Shown here piece after piece: positions 47,401 through 54,380 of a stretch of DNA of 64,000 bases (position 1 is its first letter; every line of letters begins with the position of its first letter). The notes under the pieces are model-generated. The model was not told the DNA's origin. It worked only from the letters and a program-made list of their open reading frames with translations, and ran no database searches. The translations under genes were made by a program, and so were the position numbers. The stretch lies in the NCBI GenBank assembly GCA_023140195.1, contig JAGLME010000002.1, positions 1 to 64,000 of the forward strand, in the 5' to 3' direction. This DNA is from Thermoplasmata archaeon (GTDB lineage: Archaea; Thermoplasmatota; Thermoplasmata; RBG-16-68-12; SOIM01).

Positions 47401-49745
47401 GTCTTGTTGCAACCGCACCGCCCGAGTTCACCATCGAGTCAGCGATCTTCGACATTCCGCCAATATGGTACGACTTCCCGTTCCTGGACGTGACCAATAT
47501 CTGGGACGCTTGGAAAGGGGTGTACTACTTCAACGTGACCGCTGCCAACGTCCTTCCGGGAAATGCTCTGGGACAGGTCTTCACCATCGACCTCACCCTC
47601 TACGGTGACAACATCCCCAACGATTTCGATGTGCCCGATGCAATGGTGGGCATCAAGGACGCCGCTGGACATGCGCTGATGACTTACGGAAGGGCGACCA
47701 ACCTCCAGCTGAAACAGACGGTACCCAACTACGTCAACATATTGGACTCAAGGATAGCCAACGACGCCGAGAAGGCCGAGATGGAGTACTGGGTCGCTAT
47801 GGACAACCAAATAATGATAGACGCCACATACTCCTCCCTGAGACAGATCACCCATAGCGTTACTCCAAGCGGCAGCAATTTCGTAGTGGAATACGACCTT
47901 CCATCATATGCTTCCTCAATCCCTTGGCTGGACAACGGCGTTGAGACACACGAACCGTTGCATGTGATTTCCAGAGCCGTTCTCACCGTTTCCAACAGCG
48001 GGTACAATACCGCGACCTTTGCGCCCAGGCTCACCTACGACGACCATTTCTCCAAGCTGAAGGGGGACTGGGGCAGGGCCAGAAGCGTGCGGGCACACGG
48101 CCCTGAGATAGTGATCAACCCGATGATCGAGAGCATTAAGGTGGGGAACCTGGAGAGGGATTTCCTGAGTGCGGGCGCGCCGAACGACGTTCTTGCCAAG
48201 CTGTACGTTTCCAACCTCGGAGACGACATTGCCGAGAGCGTCACGGTGAAGGCGGTCATCCCTGAGGGGGTTGCACTGCTGAACTCCCAGCCGACGTACT
48301 CGTACTACGATGTTGCGACCGGTGGAGTAGAGTGGACGCTCGGAGACATCTCCCCAAGAGGCTCGATCCCGATAGCATTGGAGTTCCTGGCCGTTCCGCC
48401 CTTCCCGTCGGGACCCACGGCATTCCACACTTTGCTTGAGACGGTCAATTCACACTTCACGCACATGTACCTGCAGACGCAGGTCGTCAGCAACACGGTC
48501 GGGCCGCCGGCACTGAACGCACTGGTCATGAGGGACATCGATCCCCCGGATGCGCCCAAGCTGAACCCGATATTATCCCCGACCAACAACCCGGTCACGA
48601 TCGTTACGGGAACGAGCGAGCCGGACGCGAATATCCAGATATACAGGAACTCGGTTATTCTGGGCTCCATATTGGCCGACGCGAACGGAGATTTCGAGAT
48701 GAACATCCTGCTTCTGGAAGGTGGGAACACCATAACAGCAACGGCAACCGATGTGCTGGGGAACGGGCCAGGTGCTGCGAGCGCCCCGAGGCTCGTGTTA
48801 CTGGACACGATATCCCCGAACGCACCCAAGTTGGATTCAATACCGACCATCACCTCAGATGTGGGTCTGGTGGTCAACGGCAGAGCGGAAGCGCTGTCCT
48901 CTGTGGAGATATTCGTGAACGGCGTCTCCGGCGGCAGGAACGACGCGGATGCATCTGGCAACTTCGGAGACTTCGTCCTGTTGACCGAAGGTCATAACTC
49001 GATCACAGCGAGGGCCTCGGACTCGCTTGGCAATATTGGTCCATATGCCAACCCAGTGACTATTGAACTGGACACTATCGCGCCAGAAGCCTTCGTAGAC
49101 TACGTCTCCACATCCGAGATCATCGAAGGAAGGAACGTGTTCTTCACCGGCCACGGCCAGGATGCCAACGCAATTGTAGCGTTCGAGTGGAGATCCAACA
49201 GGGCTGGCTTCTTGAGTGATCAATCTTCGTTCAGCACTTCAGACCTTTTGGTTGGCACTCATACGATCTCGTTCAAGGTCAAGGACGAGGCGGGTCACTG
49301 GTCCGCTCCGGTATTGGCTCAGGTCAAGGTGAAGGTCAGCACCGGTCCGGTGGTCGATGTGATAGTTGACTCGAAGGCCTCCGAGGGTGAACCAGTTAAC
49401 TTCAAGGGCGTCGTTCTCAAGTCGGACGGGGACATTGCCAAATACGAATGGGACTTCGACGGTGACGGTACATACGACTGGTCTTCCGAAGACAATGGTT
49501 TCACGGTCCACACCTATTACGAGCCGGGGAAGTACAACGCATACTTCAGGGTGACCGACCAGGACGGGGACGTGAGCCTTGCATCGGTGACTATCGACGT
49601 CAAAGAGGATGTGCGGGACTATAGTGCAGAGGTCGCTCTCTTCGGTTTGATGATTGGAGTACTGGCAGCCCTTCTTGTGCTCCTGGCTGTCGTTTACAGA
49701 CGCAAAGAGAAAGGGTACATTCTGAAGCCAAAGGAAGAGAAGTGA
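44481..49745 (+). CDS. 1754-residue membrane-anchored surface protein
   Basis: GGAGGATC precedes the ATG. Residues 1-30 are a signal peptide. Residues about 120-350 resemble a class I glutamine-amidotransferase-like fold (IALFSSLV, YDMLILPSIS, FVNDGGMLYAQGD, GTGRAVMVSGHP) without an obvious nucleophile Cys. Several DUF11/CARDB-like beta domains follow (VYGTFSNYWDSPIASVTITD; VEIDNNLGIDLTNVSLVAT), then two Ig-like modules of the type VTGTSEPDANIQIYRN / LEGGNTITATATD, two PKD-like domains (FEWRSNRAG, YEWDFDGDG) and a TM helix (about 1715-1737) with a KEKG-type basic tail. It is an S-layer-like or cell-surface scaffold. Starts 214 bp from the divergent wHTH-ATPase. Confidence 0.92.
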   Translation: MNKASTMVVLWAIAFSMVLSGFTVPQVGIAENETPNANGYDFSPGATLIPMGALQSNPREAYKFVFQRVFALKEVQWTAEEIIYDGGTYPAGTFVTKQAVSGAFTSVKTTLPLTVTKAYSLNKVKIALFSSLVKDSKGHEVTWETIYFESLFRTYLWGNGYYTAVNEASIITGALDNYDMLILPSISKGYAQDVVDALGTDGLANLASFVNDGGMLYAQGDSTYLVEAAGLVGPGTVAPSNKVSAYNNEAGLAFFGDSPLNYSLLSDKMYILQDPLFRSSDPNAVVASYTSGVTDPAHVGSPAVLSHDIGTGRAVMVSGHPSEKSELLPLVLNALLWGLSGKADVRNYITQTYNPSLPWYLIPGKEQDVQMTVYGTFSNYWDSPIASVTITDVVDSRFYVDQASISPAPASFDDSGINTVITWNFVAPQGDFGYSYNVLTGPGGVDKGWMHVSGSWLEYQDPVTLKDMAITRNALYIKSAMPAYLLGDRDVELDGVYPIPANGWYFDMAFPLENKEETDSLNTVIIDIVPLQSPFVDVVDQTRIPGALFNSNFGTNDPVIVNNTIFFYDTPNYPLPDGVTDPSTEFTVADADTSYVYDANGENMTLPAKKLVWTYGTIRAWDHKEPMIRYGIFTQEEYHRTVSCASDPIPGSVIMDASGGSVYVALGGHPIPYHEYLQSGIIYIPESPEPPRVDYQDIWMRDHVLELRTSFYDVVPFPPPEEHAVITSTFEMIVDGQRVLDYPMDKQADLNVMVKSWNGYPPYDPILYPYHMDMIRNETLIRQVVPKGLGYEIEYLGSDFSANTEIADVVETDIAYIIYYRQDLNASEKEIINVRSSLKNIDHDEGTMKINDGARFVYRQIAVGPSRYEVHDNHVAVVWGVQNNLELTNVIAPVDIGTYGDEIFNFLAVEDPDEPQDLADPYIKSYGFGNISATTYVGGRIEKTLLYSKLEPGEKTMIRVEIDNNLGIDLTNVSLVATAPPEFTIESAIFDIPPIWYDFPFLDVTNIWDAWKGVYYFNVTAANVLPGNALGQVFTIDLTLYGDNIPNDFDVPDAMVGIKDAAGHALMTYGRATNLQLKQTVPNYVNILDSRIANDAEKAEMEYWVAMDNQIMIDATYSSLRQITHSVTPSGSNFVVEYDLPSYASSIPWLDNGVETHEPLHVISRAVLTVSNSGYNTATFAPRLTYDDHFSKLKGDWGRARSVRAHGPEIVINPMIESIKVGNLERDFLSAGAPNDVLAKLYVSNLGDDIAESVTVKAVIPEGVALLNSQPTYSYYDVATGGVEWTLGDISPRGSIPIALEFLAVPPFPSGPTAFHTLLETVNSHFTHMYLQTQVVSNTVGPPALNALVMRDIDPPDAPKLNPILSPTNNPVTIVTGTSEPDANIQIYRNSVILGSILADANGDFEMNILLLEGGNTITATATDVLGNGPGAASAPRLVLLDTISPNAPKLDSIPTITSDVGLVVNGRAEALSSVEIFVNGVSGGRNDADASGNFGDFVLLTEGHNSITARASDSLGNIGPYANPVTIELDTIAPEAFVDYVSTSEIIEGRNVFFTGHGQDANAIVAFEWRSNRAGFLSDQSSFSTSDLLVGTHTISFKVKDEAGHWSAPVLAQVKVKVSTGPVVDVIVDSKASEGEPVNFKGVVLKSDGDIAKYEWDFDGDGTYDWSSEDNGFTVHTYYEPGKYNAYFRVTDQDGDVSLASVTIDVKEDVRDYSAEVALFGLMIGVLAALLVLLAVVYRRKEKGYILKPKEEK

Positions 49746-49749
49746 CGCT

Positions 49750-50445
49750 TCAGTCTTGGATCTGGAAGTATCCCCCTTTGGTGAGAATCTCTGCCATCTC
49801 CAGGATGTCCTTCGCCTCGAAATCGGGTTCCGGCACACCTTCCCGGCGTTCCTCGTTGAACCTGTTTATCCATATTACCGGAATGCCCATCTTCTTGGCC
49901 CCAACGATATCGCTCGTCTGGGAATCGCCCACCATTATCACCTCACCAGGTTCGCACCCGACCTCTTCCAGCGCACATTGGAAAATCTTTGGATAGGGTT
50001 TGTAACCCCTCGCCTTCTCCGAGGACACGGCGTACTCGAAATGCAGCCCGTTCTTCTTCATTGCGACATCCAGCAGGTGCTCATCGGCGTTTGACACCAT
50101 GCACTTGGGTACGGATTCCAGCTTAGGGAGAGCCTCTGAAGCATCTTCGTAGAGCTCCGCGTGATACCAGCTCTTGTACATCCTGTTGAGGTAGCCATCG
50201 GTCTCGTCCTCTATGCCCAGCTCCCTGTACGTCTTTTTGAGGCTGACCTCGTTCGCCCTCGATAAGGTTATGAACTCTCCCCCCAGGACCTTCTTGTAGT
50301 GGCCGTCCCAGACGATCAGGAATTCGTTGGGGGTCATATCGAGCGAGTTCTTCTCCACAATTGCTTCACAAGTTTGGATGATGGACTCCATGCCTCCCGA
50401 CAGAAGCGTTCCGAACGCGTCCAGAAAGAGGATCTTCTTGGGCAT
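49750..50445 (-). CDS. HAD-superfamily hydrolase
   Basis: The 231-aa product is a HAD phosphatase-like enzyme with motif I LFLDAFGTLL (second Asp replaced by Ala), motif II MVSNADE, motif III KARGYKPYPKIF and motif IV IMVGDSQTSDIVGAKKMG. A helical cap lies between motifs I and II. It is distinct from the HAD protein at 27853. The substrate is unknown. It converges on the 1754-residue surface protein gene with 4 bp between stops and is 24 bp downstream of the DNA glycosylase gene, likely co-transcribed with it. Confidence 0.9.
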   Translation of the reverse strand: MPKKILFLDAFGTLLSGGMESIIQTCEAIVEKNSLDMTPNEFLIVWDGHYKKVLGGEFITLSRANEVSLKKTYRELGIEDETDGYLNRMYKSWYHAELYEDASEALPKLESVPKCMVSNADEHLLDVAMKKNGLHFEYAVSSEKARGYKPYPKIFQCALEEVGCEPGEVIMVGDSQTSDIVGAKKMGIPVIWINRFNEERREGVPEPDFEAKDILEMAEILTKGGYFQIQD

Positions 50446-50469
50446 CGGGAGGGGTAAGGGGCTATAGAT

Positions 50470-51162
50470 TTATTCAGTTTTGCTCGGGTGAGGGCACATG
50501 TCGTTCAGAGGGCAGTTGTCGCAGAGTGGTTTGATCTTGCAGTGGCGTTTGCCGAGCTCCACCCAGAGGGCGTGGAATTCGTTGTAGAGTGTTGTTTCTT
50601 TGGGGAGTGAGGATTCGAAGAAGTCCCTGATTTGCTCATAGTCATCGGTGTCCGCCAGTTCCAGTCTCTTGAGGGCGCGTCTGGTGTATGCGTCCACCAC
50701 GAAGAATGGTTTGATGCAGGCGTAGAGGAGTATGGAATCTGCGGTTTCGTGACCGATTCCTTTGACCGAGAGCAGCTTCTCCCTGAGCTCTTGACGGTCC
50801 TCTGTGCACATCTTGTCCAGATCGCCCTGATATTCCTCCATGAGAAAGCTAACTAAGTTCTTGACGGCCTTGGATTTCTGCCTGTAGAAGCCGGTCTTGC
50901 GGATCTCCTTTTCCAGTTCGTCGTTTGGGATATCACTTAGCGATTCAACGTTCAAGAGGTTCTTGTCCTTGAGGTTCTGGATGGCGACCTCCACGTTCTT
51001 CCAGGATGTCTGTTGCGTGAGAATGGCACCTATCATGACCTCGAACGGTGTGTCGGCCGGCCACCAGTTCTGCGGTCCGAACGAATCGAATAATCTAGAA
51101 TAGATTTTTTGGAGGTCCGTCATCTGTTCTGGAACGGTCGTATTGCTATTGAAACTTGCCAA
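50470..51162 (-). CDS. endonuclease III-related DNA glycosylase (COG2231 type)
   Basis: A 230-aa HhH-GPD glycosylase. The HhH is LLSVKGIGHETADSILLYA and the catalytic Asp is Asp157 (VVDAYTRR). A [4Fe-4S] site is present at C208-x5-C214-x2-C217-x5-C223. The position of the catalytic Lys of Nth is Glu139, so it should be a monofunctional glycosylase without beta-lyase activity, like MagIII-type or mismatch-specific relatives. The substrate base (3-methyladenine, thymine or uracil opposite G) is not decided by sequence. A second possible start is Met14. Confidence 0.9.
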   Translation of the reverse strand: MASFNSNTTVPEQMTDLQKIYSRLFDSFGPQNWWPADTPFEVMIGAILTQQTSWKNVEVAIQNLKDKNLLNVESLSDIPNDELEKEIRKTGFYRQKSKAVKNLVSFLMEEYQGDLDKMCTEDRQELREKLLSVKGIGHETADSILLYACIKPFFVVDAYTRRALKRLELADTDDYEQIRDFFESSLPKETTLYNEFHALWVELGKRHCKIKPLCDNCPLNDMCPHPSKTE

Positions 51163-51199
51163 CTAACCTTTTTGTAGATGTGAGGGATTCGATGTTTGG

Positions 51200-51778
51200 A
51201 TGTCGTGGAACGAGGACCTTTTGAGGTTCATCAATCAGGATATGGCCAATCCGGGTCTGGATGTGTTCTTTTCGATTCTGATCATTCTGGGGGCTGTTTA
51301 TGTCTGGTTGGTGCTCGTTCCGGCGCTGTGGTGGAAGGGGAAGAGGAATGAGGCGGTGGACCTGTTCTTCTTGATCCTGCTGGTGCTGGTGGTGACGACG
51401 TTATTGAAGTTCTTGTTCGCCTCTCCTAGGCCTGAGGATATCAGGGAGATTCCGATCCCGGTGCCTGGGTATTTCGGGCTTGATGTGTATTCGTTCCCGA
51501 GCAACCATGCGTCGAGGGCGTTTGCTTGTGCGGTTTTCTTGTCGTTCAGGTTCAAGAAGTGGACGGTGCCGTTGTTCGTGTATGCGTTTCTGATTGGATT
51601 GGCGAAGATCTATGTTGGGGCTCATTATCCTGTTGATATTATTGCAGGAGCTGTGGTAGGCCTTATCTTTGGATTCCTGCTCATCTGGCTTGGGAAATAC
51701 GAGCCTTATGTTACATTCAGGGCGAAGTTGATTGAGAGGATTGAGGGTTTATGGGCAGACAGATTCGGCTCTACATGA
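51200..51778 (+). CDS. PAP2-family membrane phosphatase
   Basis: The 192-aa protein has about five membrane helices. The phosphatase signature is intact: KFLFASPRP (KX6RP), PSNHA, and AKIYVGAHYPVDIIAG (third motif with catalytic His and Asp). It probably dephosphorylates a lipid or polyprenyl phosphate at the membrane, for example recycling dolichol-type pyrophosphate used in glycan export. The gene's last 28 bases overlap the next gene. Confidence 0.93.
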   Translation: MSWNEDLLRFINQDMANPGLDVFFSILIILGAVYVWLVLVPALWWKGKRNEAVDLFFLILLVLVVTTLLKFLFASPRPEDIREIPIPVPGYFGLDVYSFPSNHASRAFACAVFLSFRFKKWTVPLFVYAFLIGLAKIYVGAHYPVDIIAGAVVGLIFGFLLIWLGKYEPYVTFRAKLIERIEGLWADRFGST

Positions 51779-52269
51779 CAGAGGAGGACGAGAAGGAATT
51801 TGTCGAATTCGTGATGCCCACTGGAAAGATTGAGATCATGACGGAGGACATGAAAGCGAGGGACGAGAGATGGGAGGCTATTCCACCTTGGACCGAAGAC
51901 GGGAGGCACTCCGATGTGTTCTTTCATAACACCGAGATTCCGGGAGATTTATTCTATCTGTACGACCAGGTGAAAGACGCCTTTTCCATTAGTACCTCCG
52001 AATCTCCAGTGATTGAGTTCACTCGATCAAAGCAACGTGTTGATGCCCTGATGTCCGGCCGGCTCTATACTGTCTTCAAAGCCTGCAGCTTTGACGCCGA
52101 AGCCTACGTCCCCAAGGACCCAGCATTTAACAAATGGTATGAGAAGATAATAAGGTGGATCAAGAGAAGATATCAGCGGCAGGAGTGGAATACATATGCT
52201 GGTCCCAAGGCCATGGAACTCAACAAAAGGGGCGGCACATTCAGGAGAATGGGATTTGGCCGGGGCTAG
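51751..52269 (+). CDS. conserved-looking hypothetical protein
   Basis: The 172-aa soluble protein begins GRQIRLYMTEEDEKEFVEFV and ends in a basic segment (IRWIKRRYQRQEW, RGGTFRRMGFGRG). Two starts are possible: ATG 51751, inside the PAP2 gene, or ATG 51775, which forms an ATGA overlap with the PAP2 stop. The first keeps the opening beta strand and is preferred. It appears co-translated with PAP2. No domain is recognised. Its base use is more AT-rich than the upstream genes. It ends three bases before the convergent Roadblock gene. Confidence 0.75.
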   Translation: MGRQIRLYMTEEDEKEFVEFVMPTGKIEIMTEDMKARDERWEAIPPWTEDGRHSDVFFHNTEIPGDLFYLYDQVKDAFSISTSESPVIEFTRSKQRVDALMSGRLYTVFKACSFDAEAYVPKDPAFNKWYEKIIRWIKRRYQRQEWNTYAGPKAMELNKRGGTFRRMGFGRG

Positions 52270-52272
52270 TCT

Positions 52273-52644
52273 TCAGCCGCTCTCCTTCCTCAAAACCTCT
52301 CTGATGTTCGCAGTGGCGACCTCAACGCCCTCCGCGAGCTTATCCACCGTGTCGCTGCTCATGGCGACGAGTATGGCCTTCTTGCCCAGACCGATAGCGA
52401 TCAGGTTCCCGCCGTCAGACTCTACCACCACCCTCTTGGGCGGGTCCTTGTGGAGCCCGGTGTACACCACCTCCGACGCACCCAGAAGTGTCGCCGACAG
52501 GGTCGCGAAGGTCTCCACGTGTATGTCCTTGGGGAGGTTCCACGCGATCGGGATGCCGCTCCGGGACACGATAGCGCTTATCTCCACTCCGTAAGAGGTG
52601 TTCAAATCACTTAGAATCTTCTTCAGTTCGCTTACCGTGGACAA
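52273..52644 (-). CDS. Roadblock/LC7-domain protein
   Basis: The 123-aa protein is a single Roadblock/LC7 domain: an N-terminal helix (STVSELKKILSDLN), the VEISAIVSRSGIPIAW hairpin, a long central helix with VETFATLSATLLGASEV, the strand pair VVVESDGGNLIAIGLG / KKAILVAMSS and a final helix. In bacteria and archaea such proteins (MglB-like) bind small GTPases or act as dimeric scaffolds. No GTPase gene is adjacent. The start is TTG at 52644, with GTGAT just upstream; a TATATAT box is at about 52675-52684. Confidence 0.9.
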   Translation of the reverse strand: MSTVSELKKILSDLNTSYGVEISAIVSRSGIPIAWNLPKDIHVETFATLSATLLGASEVVYTGLHKDPPKRVVVESDGGNLIAIGLGKKAILVAMSSDTVDKLAEGVEVATANIREVLRKESG

Positions 52645-52945
52645 GCTATCACAACGGAGAGAGAGATTGCCTATCCATATATAAAAATGACTATGGCGTT
52701 CTCAGTGGACGGAATGGAAATTGGGATAAAAAGCTTTTCTTGTAGAAGTTGTCTGTGATAAACCGAAACCTGATGTGGAACCGCAGTCGAAAACGTCAGA
52801 ATCCTTAAACATGCAGTGGGTAGGAGACTGGGGATTTCACAGCGAAACCGATTCTCGATGGAAAATGAAGCGGAGAGGGAGTGAGAGCCTAAAGTTCATC
52901 CACAAAGAGAATTGTCTTTCTTCATTATCAAGTACGACAGAGTTA

Positions 52946-53260
52946 ATGGTGGTGGCAGTACCAGTGGGCGTCAAGTGTGCCCGCGTAGCTGGTGCAATGG
53001 CCGCTGCAGCCTTCGTAGTATCCATCTTCAGCGTTTGGTTTGGCGCCATGGCCGCCGACACTGTCTCATATAGCGATGACGAGAGAGAGTTATATAGAAC
53101 AATAGCGATTGGCATGTCAATCGCGGGCATATTGCTGTCCATTGGCTCAGTGATTAGTGGCGCGATATTGAGAGAGGCGGGTGCAATCGCTGTTGGTGGG
53201 TTGTCAGTTGTGATAGCGCTGATAGCCACTGCGATAGCGGAAGGATGGATTCCTATCTAG
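52946..53260 (+). CDS. small membrane protein, hypothetical
   Basis: From ATG 52946 the product is 104 aa with three predicted membrane helices (AAAAFVVSIFSVWFGAMAA, AIGMSIAGILLSIGSVISGA, IAVGGLSVVIALIATAIA). The frame is open further upstream to GTG 52775, with possible starts at ATG 52811 and 52865, but that portion is hydrophilic and may be leader. A GGATAAAAAG TATA-like element lies near 52724-52733. It overlaps the next gene by 16 bases. No family recognised. Confidence 0.6.
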   Translation: MVVAVPVGVKCARVAGAMAAAAFVVSIFSVWFGAMAADTVSYSDDERELYRTIAIGMSIAGILLSIGSVISGAILREAGAIAVGGLSVVIALIATAIAEGWIPI

Positions 53261-53787
53261 GATGGTCAGGTATGTTCCAGAATGATGAGGGGAAGTCTAA
53301 CACAGGATCCGTTCCTGAAGGCACGTGGATACAGAACGAGGAATTCTACGATTTCCGACGATTCTCCAGTATTCTCAAGGTTGCGTTGGCAGCTTTCATA
53401 ATCATGTTATTCTCTCTGGCTTTCATTGCAACAGGCAACCCAGGAAACCTCCTTATCATGCTTCTTGGGCTTGTAATCTTAGCTATAACCGAGACAGGGT
53501 TCTTCTGGAGTGCCCAACGTATTCGAATATCTGAAAACGGCCTTCAAGTGCAGTATTATGGTCCAAAAACGGATACAGTCTTTCTTTGGAACGAAATAGG
53601 GACAATAGAAGTTCAAGAAAAGTCGTATGAGTTGCTACTCAAACGTAATCGCTTTCTAATCTACTTCCGCGACCGTGAGAACAGAAGGATGGCAGTGTCG
53701 CCTATCGCGGTCTTTCAAGATCTCTGTGAGGTGATTCGGAATACATCATCATCGAAGAATCCACAGATTGTGTGGCGAGAACTTTAG
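53245..53787 (+). CDS. membrane protein with bacterial-PH-like C-terminal domain
   Basis: The 180-aa protein has two membrane helices (about 44-66 and 70-92), then a soluble beta-rich part: IRISENGLQVQYYG, FLWNEIGTIEVQEKSYELLL, FLIYFRDRENRRMAVS. This order resembles YdbT/bPH-type domains that follow two helices. Start may be ATG 53245, within the previous gene, or ATG 53272. Codons are more AT-rich than in flanking housekeeping genes, in line with an accessory region. Function unknown. Confidence 0.7.
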   Translation: MDSYLGWSGMFQNDEGKSNTGSVPEGTWIQNEEFYDFRRFSSILKVALAAFIIMLFSLAFIATGNPGNLLIMLLGLVILAITETGFFWSAQRIRISENGLQVQYYGPKTDTVFLWNEIGTIEVQEKSYELLLKRNRFLIYFRDRENRRMAVSPIAVFQDLCEVIRNTSSSKNPQIVWREL

Positions 53788-53929
53788 AGATGTCTCTCCT
53801 CGATTGATTGGGGGTCTCTCGCTGTATTGATGCCCAACCACCTCCAGATTGTTGGCTAGCCTGTGCCCATTGAAATCCATTTGGCTATGTGCGGAAGGAA
53901 CCACAACCACGTTCTGAATCTGAGACTCA

Positions 53930-54205
53930 TTGTCCTCCCTCGGGAATTTGGGAGGGAAGAAAGCGCTTCCGGTTGACTGTGCCCAACAATGTCAATTCCT
54001 AGGTCTTAAGGTTCTCTTAGAGCACTTGTGCTCCTCTAACCGACAGAGATACAAGGTCGTAGTGGAGATGGTCGACTTCGCTGGCAACGAGCTGGATCCA
54101 CTGTATGAGGAGGAGGTGGACGGATGGTTGCGGGGCTTGCAGAAATGTCGTGTTTGGATGCTCTCTGCTTTTCATTGGACTAACCTATCCTGTGCTCATG
54201 GATGA
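53930..54205 (+). pseudogene. possible gene remnant
   Basis: A 91-codon frame with one protein-like segment (VVVEMVDFAGNELDPLYEEE, then VDGWLRGLQK) but an unconvincing Cys-rich start and end and no ribosome-binding site or TATA box. It may be a fragment of a lost gene. No family recognised. Confidence 0.2.
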
Positions 54206-54292
54206 AAATTGCACATTTTGTCGTCCTCGATAATGAACTTCGCCATTTTCGGTTCTCGGATGTTGCTTTGGTTCAGACCACTCAAAGACTTG

Positions 54293-54324
54293 TCATAGGT
54301 GGCAAACTCATCATAGGTAGCAAG
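54293..54324 (+). repeat. two TCATAGGTRGCAA direct repeats upstream of the kelch promoter
   Basis: TCATAGGTGGCAAA (54293-54306) and TCATAGGTAGCAAG (54311-54324) have an 18-bp period and end 27 bp before the TATA box of the first kelch gene. They could bind a regulator on one or two helix turns. They are not found before the second kelch gene. Confidence 0.35.
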
Positions 54325-54343
54325 AAAACTGCCCCAAGCTCCA

Positions 54344-54380
54344 TAGAAAGCTTTTAAGAATAACTTGCGATAACTATCGG
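54344..54380 (+). promoter_or_regulatory. promoter of kelch gene 1
   Basis: TAGAAAGCTTTTAAGAA (54344-54360) is identical to 57023-57039. It is followed after the same spacing by GCGATAAC and TCGG just before the ATG. CTTTTAAG is the TATA box, 27-30 nt before the start codon, so a leaderless mRNA is expected. Confidence 0.75.

Larger units (their letters stand above)
53788..54380. other. 593-bp intergenic region before the kelch gene pair
   Basis: It holds a possible gene remnant (53930-54205), an inverted repeat CCTCCC...GGGAGG (about 53936-53957), a short perfect hairpin GAGCACTTGTGCTC (about 54017-54030), two 14-bp direct repeats (54293-54306 and 54311-54324) and the kelch promoter. I see no tRNA or recognisable ncRNA. 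Confidence 0.5.

Noticed and set aside
53936-54030. Two hairpins (CCTCCC/GGGAGG and GAGCAC/GTGCTC) as a possible ncRNA or terminator
   Set aside because: Stems of six base pairs without oligo-T or a conserved RNA motif are expected by chance in this length.
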